This document shows, one piece after another, positions 43,578 through 52,057 of a stretch of 64,000 nucleotides of DNA. Below the pieces are notes generated by a model. That model did no database searches, was not told the origin of the DNA, and saw nothing but the letters and a program-made list of their open reading frames with translations. Within the stretch, counting starts at the first letter, position 1; each line of letters opens with the position of its first letter. The translations under genes were made by a program, and so were the position numbers. The stretch is from Streptomyces sp. NRRL F-525 (GTDB lineage Bacteria > Actinomycetota > Actinomycetes > Streptomycetales > Streptomycetaceae): positions 52,561 to 116,560 of the forward strand of contig NZ_JNXE01000035.1 of assembly GCF_000716605.1 (NCBI RefSeq). The letters are read 5' to 3'.

Positions 43578-46562
43578 ATGCGCCGTAACAGTCGGGGCGC
43601 ACGACGTCTGAATCAGGTGCTCGCGGTCGCGGGCGCCGCCATCGCGGCGGGCGCGCTCGCCGGGGTCAAGTTCGTCGAGGGCGGCTGGCAGTTCCTGGTG
43701 ATCTGCCTGCTGGCCCTGGGGACCGGCCTCGGCGCCTATTCCGGGCGCGCCTTCCAGAAACAGGCCGGAGGGCTGCCGCCGCAGGTGCTGATCAGTCATC
43801 CGCACGGTGACGAACCGTGGGCGCACTGGCTGGCCTGGCGGTTACGGCGCAGCGGGTATCTGACCTCCACCCGGCCGTGGGCGACCGCGGAGCACCCGGT
43901 GCCGCCGCCTCCCGAGGTGGCTCCCGACCATGAACTGATCATCGTCTCCCGGATGTTGGACGACGTGGGGCACCATCCGGGGCAGAGCCGGATCGCCCGG
44001 AGCCGCGGCAGATCGGCCCTCGTTCTGGTGACGGCGCACCACGACCCGCCGTTGACGCGCTGGGCCGGCTGCGAGGTGCTGACGCTGGCCGGGCGGGCCG
44101 CCGACGACGCGGCCGCCACCGTGGACGCCCGGCTGCACCAGGCGGGCGCGGTGCCGCTCCCCTCGTACACAGCCCCCCACATCGTCGGCGAGGTCGAACC
44201 GCGCTATCCGGCGCTGGGCCCGCTGATCAGCAACTTCGACCGGCGCGGTGCCTCCCACTTCACGGCCCGCCGCAGGGAACTGGCCCTGCTGCGCGAGGTC
44301 CTCGGCACGGTCAACGTCTCGCGCGACGCCCGGACCTGCGCGATCCACGGGCTCAGCGGGATCGGCAAGACCCGCCTGGCCCTGGAGTACGCCCGCAGGT
44401 ACGAGGACCTCTTCGACGTCATCTGGCGGGTCGAGGCCGCGCACGCGCCCACCGCCCGCGCGAGCCTGCTCGATCTGGCGCACCGGCTCCACACGTCCCG
44501 TGACCAGCCCGCGGGCAGCGCGGCGCAGCACGACGACCGGGACCCCGAACAGACCCTCCAGGAACTGCTGTCGAACGAACTGCCCAGGACCCGGGCGCTG
44601 TTGATCTACGACGGCGCCGAGGACGACTCCGCCATCCGCCAGCTGCTGCCGGACGCCGGGGACGGCGGCCAGGTCCTGATCACCTCGGTCAACCCCGTGT
44701 GGCAGCGGAGCGCACCGCGCCACCGCATCGCCCTGGAGGCGTTCACCACCGAGGAGGCCGTGGCCTTCCTCAGCGACGCGAGCGGCATGGACGACGAGGC
44801 CGGACTGGCCAGGATCGTCGACCAGTTGGGCCGGCTGCCGCTCGCGCTGGAGTCCGCGGCCGCCTCGCTGCGCGACGATCCCGACATCGAGGGGTATCTG
44901 CGGGCCCTGGAGATCCGTTCGCAGCTGGTTCCGTCCGCCCGCCCGGAGACGAGCCGCAGCGGTGCCCCCGCCTGGATCCTCTCCTTCAAGCAGGCCGAGG
45001 AGAAGGACGAGGTCGTGGGCCTGCTCCTGCGGCTGTGCGCGTTCCTGGCACCGCAGGGCATCCCCGGCTACTTCTTCGAGGCCGACGGGGGCCGCACCGA
45101 TCTGCTGCCGGAGCGGCTGCGCGCCGAGGTGGCGCACCCGGCGCGGGGCCGCCGGATCAGGGAGACCGCCAGGAACTCCTCGCTGCTGACCGGCGAGGCG
45201 AAGCTGGTGATGCACGCGCAGGTGCAGGCGGTGATCCGCAAGGAGATGTCCGTCGCCGAGCAGACCCAGCACGCGAAGGCCGCGGCGCATCTGCTCAACG
45301 GGTGGTTCCCGGAGGACCCGGACCGGGAGGGGACCTGGCCGCAGTGCGTCGAGCTGCTCCCGCACGCCCGGGCCGTGCTGGACCACTGCCGGGAGCTCGG
45401 TGTCGTCGACGTGAGCACCTCGACGCTGCTGCAGAGCATGGGCGAGTACTTCCGGGTGCAGAGCGACCGCATGGAGGCGGAGCGGCTCCTGACCGAGGCC
45501 CTGGAACAGCGCGTGCAGCTGGGGGGCCGCGACACCTCGCCGGTCGCCAACACCCTGGTGTCGCTCAGCCAGTTGAAGCTGCTCAGTGCCGAACTGCCCG
45601 AAGCCCGCACGTTCGCCGAGGAGGCCCTCGCGATCCGCTTCCGCATCGACGGCGAGGGCGACTCGCGCACGCTGGAGAGCCGGATGCAGCTCGGCCGCGT
45701 CCTGCGCGAACTCGGCGACTTCGAAGGGGCGTCCGAGGCCGCGGCCGAGACCCTGCTGCGCCTGCGGCGGCTGCACGAGCCGAACCCGCTGAGGATCGCC
45801 GCCGGTCTGATCGACCTGGGTCTCGTCCGCTGGCGCCAGGGCCGGCTCAACGCGTCGGTCGACCTGTACCGCGAGGCGCTACGGCTCCTGGAGCAGACCC
45901 CCGGAGGAAGCGAACCCGCGCGCCGCAACCCGACGGCGTTCGTCCACCAGTCGCTCGGGCTGGCCCTGCTGGACTCCCACGACCTGGAGGGAGCCGAACA
46001 GCACCTGCGGACCGCCCTCGACATCCTGGAACGCGCCGGGTACGCGGCCGGACACCCGGTCGTCCTCTCCTCGTCCGTGCATCTGGGCGAGACGCTCAGG
46101 CAGCAGGCGGCGAGGTTCCGCGGCCACCGCGACCGGCGCTCCACCAGCGCGCGTGAGCGCTCGTTCCCGGGGGAACGCGAGGCGGAGCGGCTGCTCGCGG
46201 AGGCGAAGCACATCTTCGACGAGGTGCTCTCCGCACCCCACATGAACGGCGACCGCGACCACCCCGACCGCGCCTGCGCCCTGGTCCGCTACTCGCACCT
46301 GCTGCACGAACTGGGCAACAGCGAGGCCGCGATGACGGAGGTCACGAACGCGATCGGGATCTACACCGGCAAGTACGGCGCCCAGCATCCCTACGTGGCC
46401 GAGGCCCGGTACCGCAGGGCCCTGATCCTCAAGGGCTCCGGCGGCCAGCCCCAGCGCTGGCAGGACGACCTGACGACGGCACGCGAGATCTACGGCCGTA
46501 TCCACCCCGCGGACCACCCGCTCATCGGGCAGATCGAGGAGGAACTGCGGGACGCGCCCTGA
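43578..46562 (+). CDS. Membrane-anchored TIR-like / NB-ARC / TPR signalling protein
   Basis: 994 residues from ATG 43578 (GGGGGGAT upstream). Two N-terminal transmembrane helices (about 11-31 and 37-55) precede a TIR-like domain (about 67-190) beginning QVLISHPHGDEPWAHWLAW. This is followed by an NB-ARC ATPase with intact Walker A GLSGIGKTR (258-266; Lys264), Walker B LLIYDGAED (341-349) and LGRLPLALE, then a winged helix. TPRs fill about 650-990. This is the STAND architecture seen in bacterial defence and signalling proteins. The usual catalytic Glu of TIR NADases is not obvious in this diverged domain. Divergent from the debranching/GT4 operon; the 284-bp spacer holds no clear operator. 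Confidence 0.87.
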   Translation: MRRNSRGARRLNQVLAVAGAAIAAGALAGVKFVEGGWQFLVICLLALGTGLGAYSGRAFQKQAGGLPPQVLISHPHGDEPWAHWLAWRLRRSGYLTSTRPWATAEHPVPPPPEVAPDHELIIVSRMLDDVGHHPGQSRIARSRGRSALVLVTAHHDPPLTRWAGCEVLTLAGRAADDAAATVDARLHQAGAVPLPSYTAPHIVGEVEPRYPALGPLISNFDRRGASHFTARRRELALLREVLGTVNVSRDARTCAIHGLSGIGKTRLALEYARRYEDLFDVIWRVEAAHAPTARASLLDLAHRLHTSRDQPAGSAAQHDDRDPEQTLQELLSNELPRTRALLIYDGAEDDSAIRQLLPDAGDGGQVLITSVNPVWQRSAPRHRIALEAFTTEEAVAFLSDASGMDDEAGLARIVDQLGRLPLALESAAASLRDDPDIEGYLRALEIRSQLVPSARPETSRSGAPAWILSFKQAEEKDEVVGLLLRLCAFLAPQGIPGYFFEADGGRTDLLPERLRAEVAHPARGRRIRETARNSSLLTGEAKLVMHAQVQAVIRKEMSVAEQTQHAKAAAHLLNGWFPEDPDREGTWPQCVELLPHARAVLDHCRELGVVDVSTSTLLQSMGEYFRVQSDRMEAERLLTEALEQRVQLGGRDTSPVANTLVSLSQLKLLSAELPEARTFAEEALAIRFRIDGEGDSRTLESRMQLGRVLRELGDFEGASEAAAETLLRLRRLHEPNPLRIAAGLIDLGLVRWRQGRLNASVDLYREALRLLEQTPGGSEPARRNPTAFVHQSLGLALLDSHDLEGAEQHLRTALDILERAGYAAGHPVVLSSSVHLGETLRQQAARFRGHRDRRSTSARERSFPGEREAERLLAEAKHIFDEVLSAPHMNGDRDHPDRACALVRYSHLLHELGNSEAAMTEVTNAIGIYTGKYGAQHPYVAEARYRRALILKGSGGQPQRWQDDLTTAREIYGRIHPADHPLIGQIEEELRDAP

Positions 46563-46599
46563 GCGGGCGGGTCCGGCGCTACTTCACACAGCCGAGAGG

Positions 46600-47418
46600 T
46601 CACCCCGCGTCGGCGAAATAGATCACCAGCGTCTGTTCCGGCTGTTCAGCCAGGTGGAAGGCTGTGTAGGTGTAGGTGACCGGGGTGGTGCGGCCGGGCG
46701 GTCGCAGGCGTTTGCGGCCGCTGTGGCGGGCCTGCACCTCGTACCGGGGCCACCAGGAACGGGCCTCCGGGCTGTGTTCGTGGAGTTCGTCGACGATGCG
46801 GGTGTAGCGCGGGTCGGTGGGGTGCCGGCCGGCCAGCGCGCGGAGGCGGGCCAGCAGACCCCGCGCCTCGGGTTCCCAGTCGGCCAGGACGTCCCGGGCC
46901 AGGGGTTCGAGGAACACCCAGCGCAGGAAGTTCGGGGGGCGGTCCGTCGGCGCGGTGAGGTTCGGGAACAGGTCGGCGGCGGGCTGGTTGTGGGTGAGCA
47001 CGTCGTAGTTGCCGTCGATGATGTACGCCGGGTGCGGCCGCAGCAGGAGGGGGACCGACGCCACCTCGGTGGTGAGCGGCTCGAAGGGGTCGGGGTCGGT
47101 CGGCGGGGTGTGGTGACCGGCCAGGTGGAGCAGGTGGTCGCGCTCGTGCCCGTTCAGACGCAGTACCGAGGCCAGGGACTCCAGTACCTGCTCGGAGGCG
47201 CGGATCTCCCGGCCCTGTTCCAGGTACGTGTACCAGGTCGCGCTGATCCCGGCGAGCAGGGCGAGTTCCTCCCGCCGCAGACCCGGCGTGCGGCGGCGGC
47301 CGGTCTGCGGGAGGCCCACCTCGTCCGGCGTGACTCGTTCCCGGCGGCTGCGCAGGAACGCGCCCAGTTCCTGGCGCCGGTCCAGCTGCTCGACCAACGG
47401 TCGTGAATGGTTCGGCAT
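46600..47418 (-). CDS. XRE/MmyB-like transcriptional regulator
   Basis: 272 residues from ATG 47418; GTG 47451 is possible but would start inside the operator region. An N-terminal helix-turn-helix (about 15-80) contains PGLRREELALLAGISATWYTYL, diagnostic of this Streptomyces family. The C-terminal MmyB-like PAS/ligand domain (about 105-270) carries NFLRWVFLEPLARD. It reads away from the SDR gene. Repeated TCTGGA/TCCAGA sites at 47438-47482 lie between the genes and are its probable operator. It should repress or switch the oxidoreductase in response to a small ligand. Confidence 0.88.
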   Translation of the reverse strand: MPNHSRPLVEQLDRRQELGAFLRSRRERVTPDEVGLPQTGRRRTPGLRREELALLAGISATWYTYLEQGREIRASEQVLESLASVLRLNGHERDHLLHLAGHHTPPTDPDPFEPLTTEVASVPLLLRPHPAYIIDGNYDVLTHNQPAADLFPNLTAPTDRPPNFLRWVFLEPLARDVLADWEPEARGLLARLRALAGRHPTDPRYTRIVDELHEHSPEARSWWPRYEVQARHSGRKRLRPPGRTTPVTYTYTAFHLAEQPEQTLVIYFADAG

Positions 47419-47437
47419 CGTGTGTGGCAGTCCTGAT

Positions 47438-47482
47438 TCCAGAATAAACACGGTCTGGATACCAGGCTAAACGCGTTCCAGA
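47438..47482. promoter_or_regulatory. Operator array between XRE regulator and SDR gene
   Basis: TCCAGA (47438-47443), TCTGGA (47454-47459) and TCCAGA (47477-47482) are separated by short spacers with TAAACaCG and TAAACgCG direct repeats. The inner TCTGGA and outer TCCAGA form an inverted repeat. It lies 20-65 bases upstream of the regulator start and 47 bases upstream of the SDR start. Confidence 0.55.
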
Positions 47483-47528
47483 CTGAGGCCAAGAGATCGA
47501 GCGAGCAACAGAGATCAGGAGGTCCACC

Positions 47529-48284
47529 ATGTCCGGAATCGACCGCATCGACGGCATCGACGGCAAGGTCGTGGCGATCACCGGTGCCGGCAGCGGAATC
47601 GGCGAGGCGACCGCGCTGCTGCTGGCCGGCCGGGGTGCGCGGGTGGTGCTGGGCGGCCGCCGGGAGGAGCGGCTGGCGGAGGTGGCGGCCCGGATCGAGA
47701 AGGCGGGCGGTGTCGCCGTACCGATCCGTACCGACGTGACCCGGCGGGACGATCTGCACGCCCTGGTCGCGCTGGCCCGTGAGCGGTTCGGGCGGCTCGA
47801 CGTGCTGTTCGGCAACGCGGGCGTCGGACCGATCTCGCCCCTCGACGATCTGCGGGTCGACGAGTGGGACGAGATGGTCGACGTCAACGTGAAGGGCCTG
47901 CTGCACGGGATCGCCGCCGCGCTGCCGGTCTTCCGGGCTCAGGGCTACGGCCACTTCGTCACCACCGCGTCGACGGCCGGGCTCCGCGTCGCACCGAACA
48001 TGGCCGTCTACGCCGGCACCAAGTTCGCCGTCCGGGCCATCTGCGAGGGGCTGCGCCAGGAAGCGGGCGAGTCCCTGCGGGTGACCACCGTCTCGCCCGG
48101 TGTGATCTCCACCGACTTCGCCGAGGCCTCGACGAACACTCAGGTCAGGGAGCAGATCACGGACATGCGGGACCGCCTGGCGATCCCGCCCGACGCGATC
48201 GCCCGTGCCGTCGCCTTCGCCATCGAGCAGCCGGCCTCCGTCGACGTGAACGAGATCGTCGTACGGCCCACCGCGCAGGCCTGA
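47529..48284 (+). CDS. Short-chain dehydrogenase/reductase
   Basis: 251 residues, classical SDR. The NAD(P)-binding motif is TGAGSGIG at 18-25, NAG at 97-99, and the catalytic triad is Ser149, Tyr162 and Lys166 (YAGTK). GGRREER after the second strand suggests NADP preference. Substrate unknown; the length and the DRIDGIDGK start are typical of small soluble clavaldehyde-dehydrogenase-like enzymes. It is divergent from the XRE regulator and probably controlled by it. ATG 47529 with AGGAGG upstream. Confidence 0.92.
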   Translation: MSGIDRIDGIDGKVVAITGAGSGIGEATALLLAGRGARVVLGGRREERLAEVAARIEKAGGVAVPIRTDVTRRDDLHALVALARERFGRLDVLFGNAGVGPISPLDDLRVDEWDEMVDVNVKGLLHGIAAALPVFRAQGYGHFVTTASTAGLRVAPNMAVYAGTKFAVRAICEGLRQEAGESLRVTTVSPGVISTDFAEASTNTQVREQITDMRDRLAIPPDAIARAVAFAIEQPASVDVNEIVVRPTAQA

Positions 48285-48310
48285 CCCCCACGCCCGGCAG
48301 CGCACGGCCC

Positions 48311-49393
48311 TCAGTACCGCACAGCACTCTGCGCCAGCGGCGGATACACCGCGCTCGGCACGCCGTCCACCGTCGCCCCCGCGTACTTGAGCATGTCGCC
48401 GACCTGCCGGTTGAGGTCGTGGGGGAAGTTGAGGGTGGGCGCGGACACCTCGTCCAGCGTCGCCGTCTGGGCCGGGGTGAGGTCGAGGTCCAGGGCCGCG
48501 AGGTTGGCTTCCAAGTGGGCCAGGGTGCGCGGGCCGATGAGGGTCGAGGTGATGCCGGGACGGGACTGGACCCAGGACAGCGCTACGGCGGCGGAGGTCG
48601 CCCCCGTCTCCTCCGCGACCTCGGCGACCGCGTCGATCACCGTGAACTGGGCGGGAGTTGGGGCACCGAGGACCGCGGAACGCCTGGTGTCGGCGGGAGT
48701 TGACTGCTCGCGCGTGTATTTCCCGGACAGATAGCCGCTCTTGAGGGGGCTCCAGGGCAGCACGCCCATCCCCGCGTCCTGGGCCAGCGGGATCAACTCG
48801 CCCTCGATGGTGCGTTCCAGGAGGGAGTACTCCAACTGCAGTGCGGTGACCGGGGTCCAGTCCCGCAACAGGGCGGTGGTGTGCGCCTTGGCCGTGAACC
48901 AGGCCGGGGTGTCCGAGAAGCCGACGTACCGGATCTTGCCCGCCGTCACCAGGTCGTCCAGCGTCCGCAGGGTCTCCTCGACCGGGGTCGAACGGTCGTG
49001 GTTGTGCAGCCAGTACAGGTCGATGTAGTCGGTGCGGAGGCGGCGCAGCGAGTCCTCCAGCTGGCCGATGACCGCCTTGCGGCTCGCGCCGCCGCCGTTC
49101 GGGTCGCCGAGGTGGAGGTTGCCGTAGAACTTGGTGGCCAGGACGAGGCGGTCGCGCAGGGCGGGGCGGGCGGCGAGGAAGTCGCCGAGGATCGCCTCCG
49201 AGTGGCCGTTCGTGTAGAAGTTCGCGGTGTCGACGAAGTTGCCGCCGCGGTCGAGGTAGGTCTGGAGGATCTTCTCCGACTCCTCGACGCCGCTGCCGAA
49301 GCCGCCGTCCTCGCCGAAGTTCATCGCCCCGAGGCAGAAGGGGCTGACCTTGAGTCCGGAACGGCCGAGACCGACGTACGAGTCGAGTGCCAT
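48311..49393 (-). CDS. Aldo/keto reductase
   Basis: 360 residues, AKR family with a TIM barrel. Catalytic tetrad: Asp55 and Tyr60 (DTANFYTNG), Lys88 (ATKFYG) and His130 (WLHNHD). NADPH is expected from the STLIGPRTLAHLEANL C-terminal loop. It is read convergently with the SDR gene and divergently from the AraC-type regulator at 49557; such AKR/AraC pairs are recurrent in Streptomyces. The physiological substrate is unknown. Confidence 0.92.
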   Translation of the reverse strand: MALDSYVGLGRSGLKVSPFCLGAMNFGEDGGFGSGVEESEKILQTYLDRGGNFVDTANFYTNGHSEAILGDFLAARPALRDRLVLATKFYGNLHLGDPNGGGASRKAVIGQLEDSLRRLRTDYIDLYWLHNHDRSTPVEETLRTLDDLVTAGKIRYVGFSDTPAWFTAKAHTTALLRDWTPVTALQLEYSLLERTIEGELIPLAQDAGMGVLPWSPLKSGYLSGKYTREQSTPADTRRSAVLGAPTPAQFTVIDAVAEVAEETGATSAAVALSWVQSRPGITSTLIGPRTLAHLEANLAALDLDLTPAQTATLDEVSAPTLNFPHDLNRQVGDMLKYAGATVDGVPSAVYPPLAQSAVRY

Positions 49394-49556
49394 GGAATGC
49401 TCCTGAGGGGAGGTGGGTGGACTACCGACTCCTCAAGGACACCATCGTGACCTGGGGAATCGTTAGGGCGATCCCACCGCTCGCTTGCACGATCCTGTCG
49501 ATCTGCCGCGCAGGCCGACGGTTGCGGGCGGTCCCTGCCGGTGCTTGGATCGGGGC

Positions 49557-50471
49557 GTGCACCCACCCGCGCTTCTGACGGAACTGCGCGCCCTGATCGA
49601 CCGGCACGCGTCCCGCACGCCCCTCGCCGTCGACGGACTAATGCTGACCAGGGCCGAGGAGCCGGAGGCGCCGAGCGCGAGCGTCGCGCGTCCCGTCCTG
49701 GCGATCGTGGCGCAGGGCTCGAAGCGGCTCACCCTGGGCGACCGCGTCCACGACTACGGCGCCGGCCAGTACCTCGTCGTCTCGGTCGACCTCCCGGTCG
49801 CCGGCCACTACACCCAGGCCGGCCCCGAAGTGCCCTTCCTCGCCTGCGGGTTGGCCCTCGAACCCGCGAAGATCGCCTCCCTGCTGCTCGACACGGGAGC
49901 CGCCCCGCTCCCCCGCGGGACGACCACCCCGCACGGTCTCGCCGTGTGCGACGCACCCGCCGAACTCCTCGACGCGGCGGTGCGGTTGCTGCGGCTGTGC
50001 GACCGTCCCGACGACGCGCGCGTCCTCGGCCCGCTGATCGAGAAGGAGATCCTTTGGCGGCTGATCACCGGTGAACAGGGCGCCCTCGTACGGCAGATCG
50101 GCCTCGCCGACAGTCAACTCACCCATATCGGCAGGGCCATTCACTGGATCCGCGACCACCACACGGAGACCCTGCGCATCGACGACCTGGCCCGCCTCGC
50201 CGGCATGAGCGCCTCCCCCTTCCACCGCCACTTCCGCGCGGTGACCGCCCTGACCCCGATCCAGTACCAGAAGCGCATCCGCCTCCAGGAGGCCCGGTTG
50301 CTGCTGATGAGCAGCGCGGGGGACGTCTCCGACGTCGGTTTCGCGGTCGGCTACGACAGCGCCTCCCAGTTCAGCCGCGAATACCGCCGCGCGTTCGGGA
50401 GACCACCGGGGCAGGACGCGGTACGGCTGCGCGGCGAGGCGGCGAACAGCGTTGCCCGGAAGGGGAGTTGA
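49557..50471 (+). CDS. AraC-family transcriptional regulator
   Basis: 304 residues from GTG 49557 (GGATCGGGG upstream); a longer GTG/ATG start at 49485 adds Pro/Arg-rich residues unlike the family. An N-terminal cupin-type arabinose-binding-like domain (about 25-160) contains PVLAIVAQGSKRLTLGDRVHDYG. Two C-terminal helix-turn-helices (about 195-290) include IDDLARLAGMSASPFHRHFRAVT and VGFAVGYDSASQFSREYRRAFG. It is divergent from the aldo/keto reductase and likely activates it. The 163-bp spacer contains no repeat I can name. Confidence 0.9.
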   Translation: MHPPALLTELRALIDRHASRTPLAVDGLMLTRAEEPEAPSASVARPVLAIVAQGSKRLTLGDRVHDYGAGQYLVVSVDLPVAGHYTQAGPEVPFLACGLALEPAKIASLLLDTGAAPLPRGTTTPHGLAVCDAPAELLDAAVRLLRLCDRPDDARVLGPLIEKEILWRLITGEQGALVRQIGLADSQLTHIGRAIHWIRDHHTETLRIDDLARLAGMSASPFHRHFRAVTALTPIQYQKRIRLQEARLLLMSSAGDVSDVGFAVGYDSASQFSREYRRAFGRPPGQDAVRLRGEAANSVARKGS

Positions 50472-50486
50472 GCACGGCCGGGTTGG

Positions 50487-50882
50487 TCAGCCTCCGCTGC
50501 CGTACGGTCGTGTCAGGATCTCCAGGACGTGGCCGTTCGGGTCGTCGAAATAGACCCCGCGGCCGCCGTCGTTCGTGTTGATCTCGCCCTCGCGGCGGTG
50601 TGCCGGGTCCGCCCAGTACGTGAGACCCGCCTCCCTGATCCGGCCGAAGATCGCGTCGAAGTCGTCCTCCGAGACCAGGAACGCGTAGTGCTGCGGGGTG
50701 ATCTCGGCGAAGCCCGAACCGGGCTGGTCCATGTAGTCGAGGGTCACCCCGTTCGGGATCGCGACCGGGATGAACGGGCCGTACTGCGGGCTCACTCGGA
50801 GCCCGAGCAGGTCGGCGAGGAATCGGGCCGACGTGTGTTTGTCGTGCGCGGCGACGATGGTGTGGTTCAGCTGAACGGTCAT
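50487..50882 (-). CDS. VOC-family protein (glyoxalase/bleomycin resistance fold)
   Basis: 131 residues. The paired beta-alpha-beta-beta-beta modules are evident. Candidate metal ligands are His in LNHTIVAAHD and in PQHYAFLV, and Glu in GHVLEIL. PNGHVLEI is the family's closing signature. Members include glyoxalases, dioxygenases and resistance-binding proteins, so the precise function is open. It is convergent with the AraC gene, and its start faces the iron box and siderophore operon, so it might be co-regulated by iron. Confidence 0.88.
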   Translation of the reverse strand: MTVQLNHTIVAAHDKHTSARFLADLLGLRVSPQYGPFIPVAIPNGVTLDYMDQPGSGFAEITPQHYAFLVSEDDFDAIFGRIREAGLTYWADPAHRREGEINTNDGGRGVYFDDPNGHVLEILTRPYGSGG

Positions 50883-50925
50883 CGTGTGGGCCTCCTCATG
50901 CCCAAGCTACTCCGACGGCAAGTTA

Positions 50926-50940
50926 AGGTAAGCCTTACCT
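50926..50940. promoter_or_regulatory. Iron box (DmdR/IdeR-type operator)
   Basis: AGGTAAGCCTTACCT is a perfect 7-1-7 palindrome and matches the core of the actinobacterial iron box (TTAGGTTAGGCTCACCTAA type). It lies 24 bases upstream of the siderophore-binding-protein GTG and 44 bases from the VOC start, so Fe-loaded DmdR should repress at least the uptake operon. Confidence 0.88.
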
Positions 50941-50963
50941 GGCCTGATTTGATCGGAGAGACA

Positions 50964-52025
50964 GTGACAGTGCGTGCGTTCAAGAGGAAGGCTGTCACGG
51001 CGATGGTCGCCGTGTCCGCCGTCGGGGGGTTGCTGGCCGGGTGTTCGTCGTCCTCCGCCGACAACGATGCCGAGAAGTCCGGCGAGGGCTCGCAGAACAA
51101 GGTGATCGGCGCCTCGGAGGGGCCGGACGCCGCGCCCAGCACCCTCGCGACCGGGATGGGCTCGGACAACGACACCGACGGCACCTTCCCTCGTACCGTC
51201 ACGCACTTCGAGGGCAGGACGACGATCAAGTCGAAGCCGACGAAGATCGCTGTGCTGAGCACGGGACAGCTCGACGACCTGCTCTCCCTCGGTACGGTCC
51301 CGACGGCCACCACCCGCGCGGACAACGCCGGCCTCGTCCCCGACTACCTCGCGGACGCCTTCCCGGCCGACAAGTCGAAGCTCGCCGCGATGACCGACGC
51401 GGGCACGCGCCAGGCGCCCAACCTGGAGACCCTCGCCGCCGCCAAGCCCGACCTGATCCTCGCCAACGACTCGCTCGGCGACCTCTACCCGAAGCTGTCG
51501 AAGATCGCGCCGACCGTCATCACGGCGGGCAACGGCATCAACTGGAAGCGCGACCTCCTCCTCGTCGGCGACGCGATCGGCAAGGGCCAGCAGGCGCAGA
51601 AGCTGCTCGACGGGATCGTCGAGGACGCGGGCGAGAAGGGCGAGGCGCTGTCGAAGACCTCCGTGTCGATGCTGCGCTTCACACCCGGCAGGACCCGGAT
51701 GTTCGGTGTCTCCTCCTTCACCGGTTCCATCGCCGTCGACATGGGCCTCGACCGGCCCAAGTCCCAGCAGTTCAAGGCGATTTCGGAGGACATCGGCGCC
51801 GAGAGCATCGACAAGGCGGACGGTGACTGGATCTTCTACTCCGTGCAGGGCGACGCCTCCAAGACGGATGCCGCGAGCGTGCTCGCCGGGCCCCTGTGGA
51901 AGTCGATGTCGGCGGTCAAGGCGGGCCACGCCGTGAAGGTCGACGACGACCCCTGGTACCTCAACGCGGGCCCGACCGCCGCGCGCCTGGTCGTCCTCCA
52001 ACTCGCCGAGGACATCAGCAAGTAG
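50964..52025 (+). CDS. Iron-siderophore ABC transporter substrate-binding lipoprotein
   Basis: 353 residues from GTG 50964 (GGAG six bases upstream). A lipoprotein signal ends in LLAGC27SSSS; Cys27 is lipidated and anchors the protein. The mature part is a FecB/FhuD-type class III binding protein: PTKIAVLSTGQLDDLLSLG at the first lobe, then NLETLAAAKPDLILAND. It captures ferric siderophores at the cell surface. It heads an iron-boxed operon with two FecCD permeases. The linker (28-70) is Asp/Ser/Gly-rich. Confidence 0.92.
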   Translation: MTVRAFKRKAVTAMVAVSAVGGLLAGCSSSSADNDAEKSGEGSQNKVIGASEGPDAAPSTLATGMGSDNDTDGTFPRTVTHFEGRTTIKSKPTKIAVLSTGQLDDLLSLGTVPTATTRADNAGLVPDYLADAFPADKSKLAAMTDAGTRQAPNLETLAAAKPDLILANDSLGDLYPKLSKIAPTVITAGNGINWKRDLLLVGDAIGKGQQAQKLLDGIVEDAGEKGEALSKTSVSMLRFTPGRTRMFGVSSFTGSIAVDMGLDRPKSQQFKAISEDIGAESIDKADGDWIFYSVQGDASKTDAASVLAGPLWKSMSAVKAGHAVKVDDDPWYLNAGPTAARLVVLQLAEDISK

Positions 52026-52057
52026 AGAGACAGAGCGACGAGCAACGGAACAGCACA

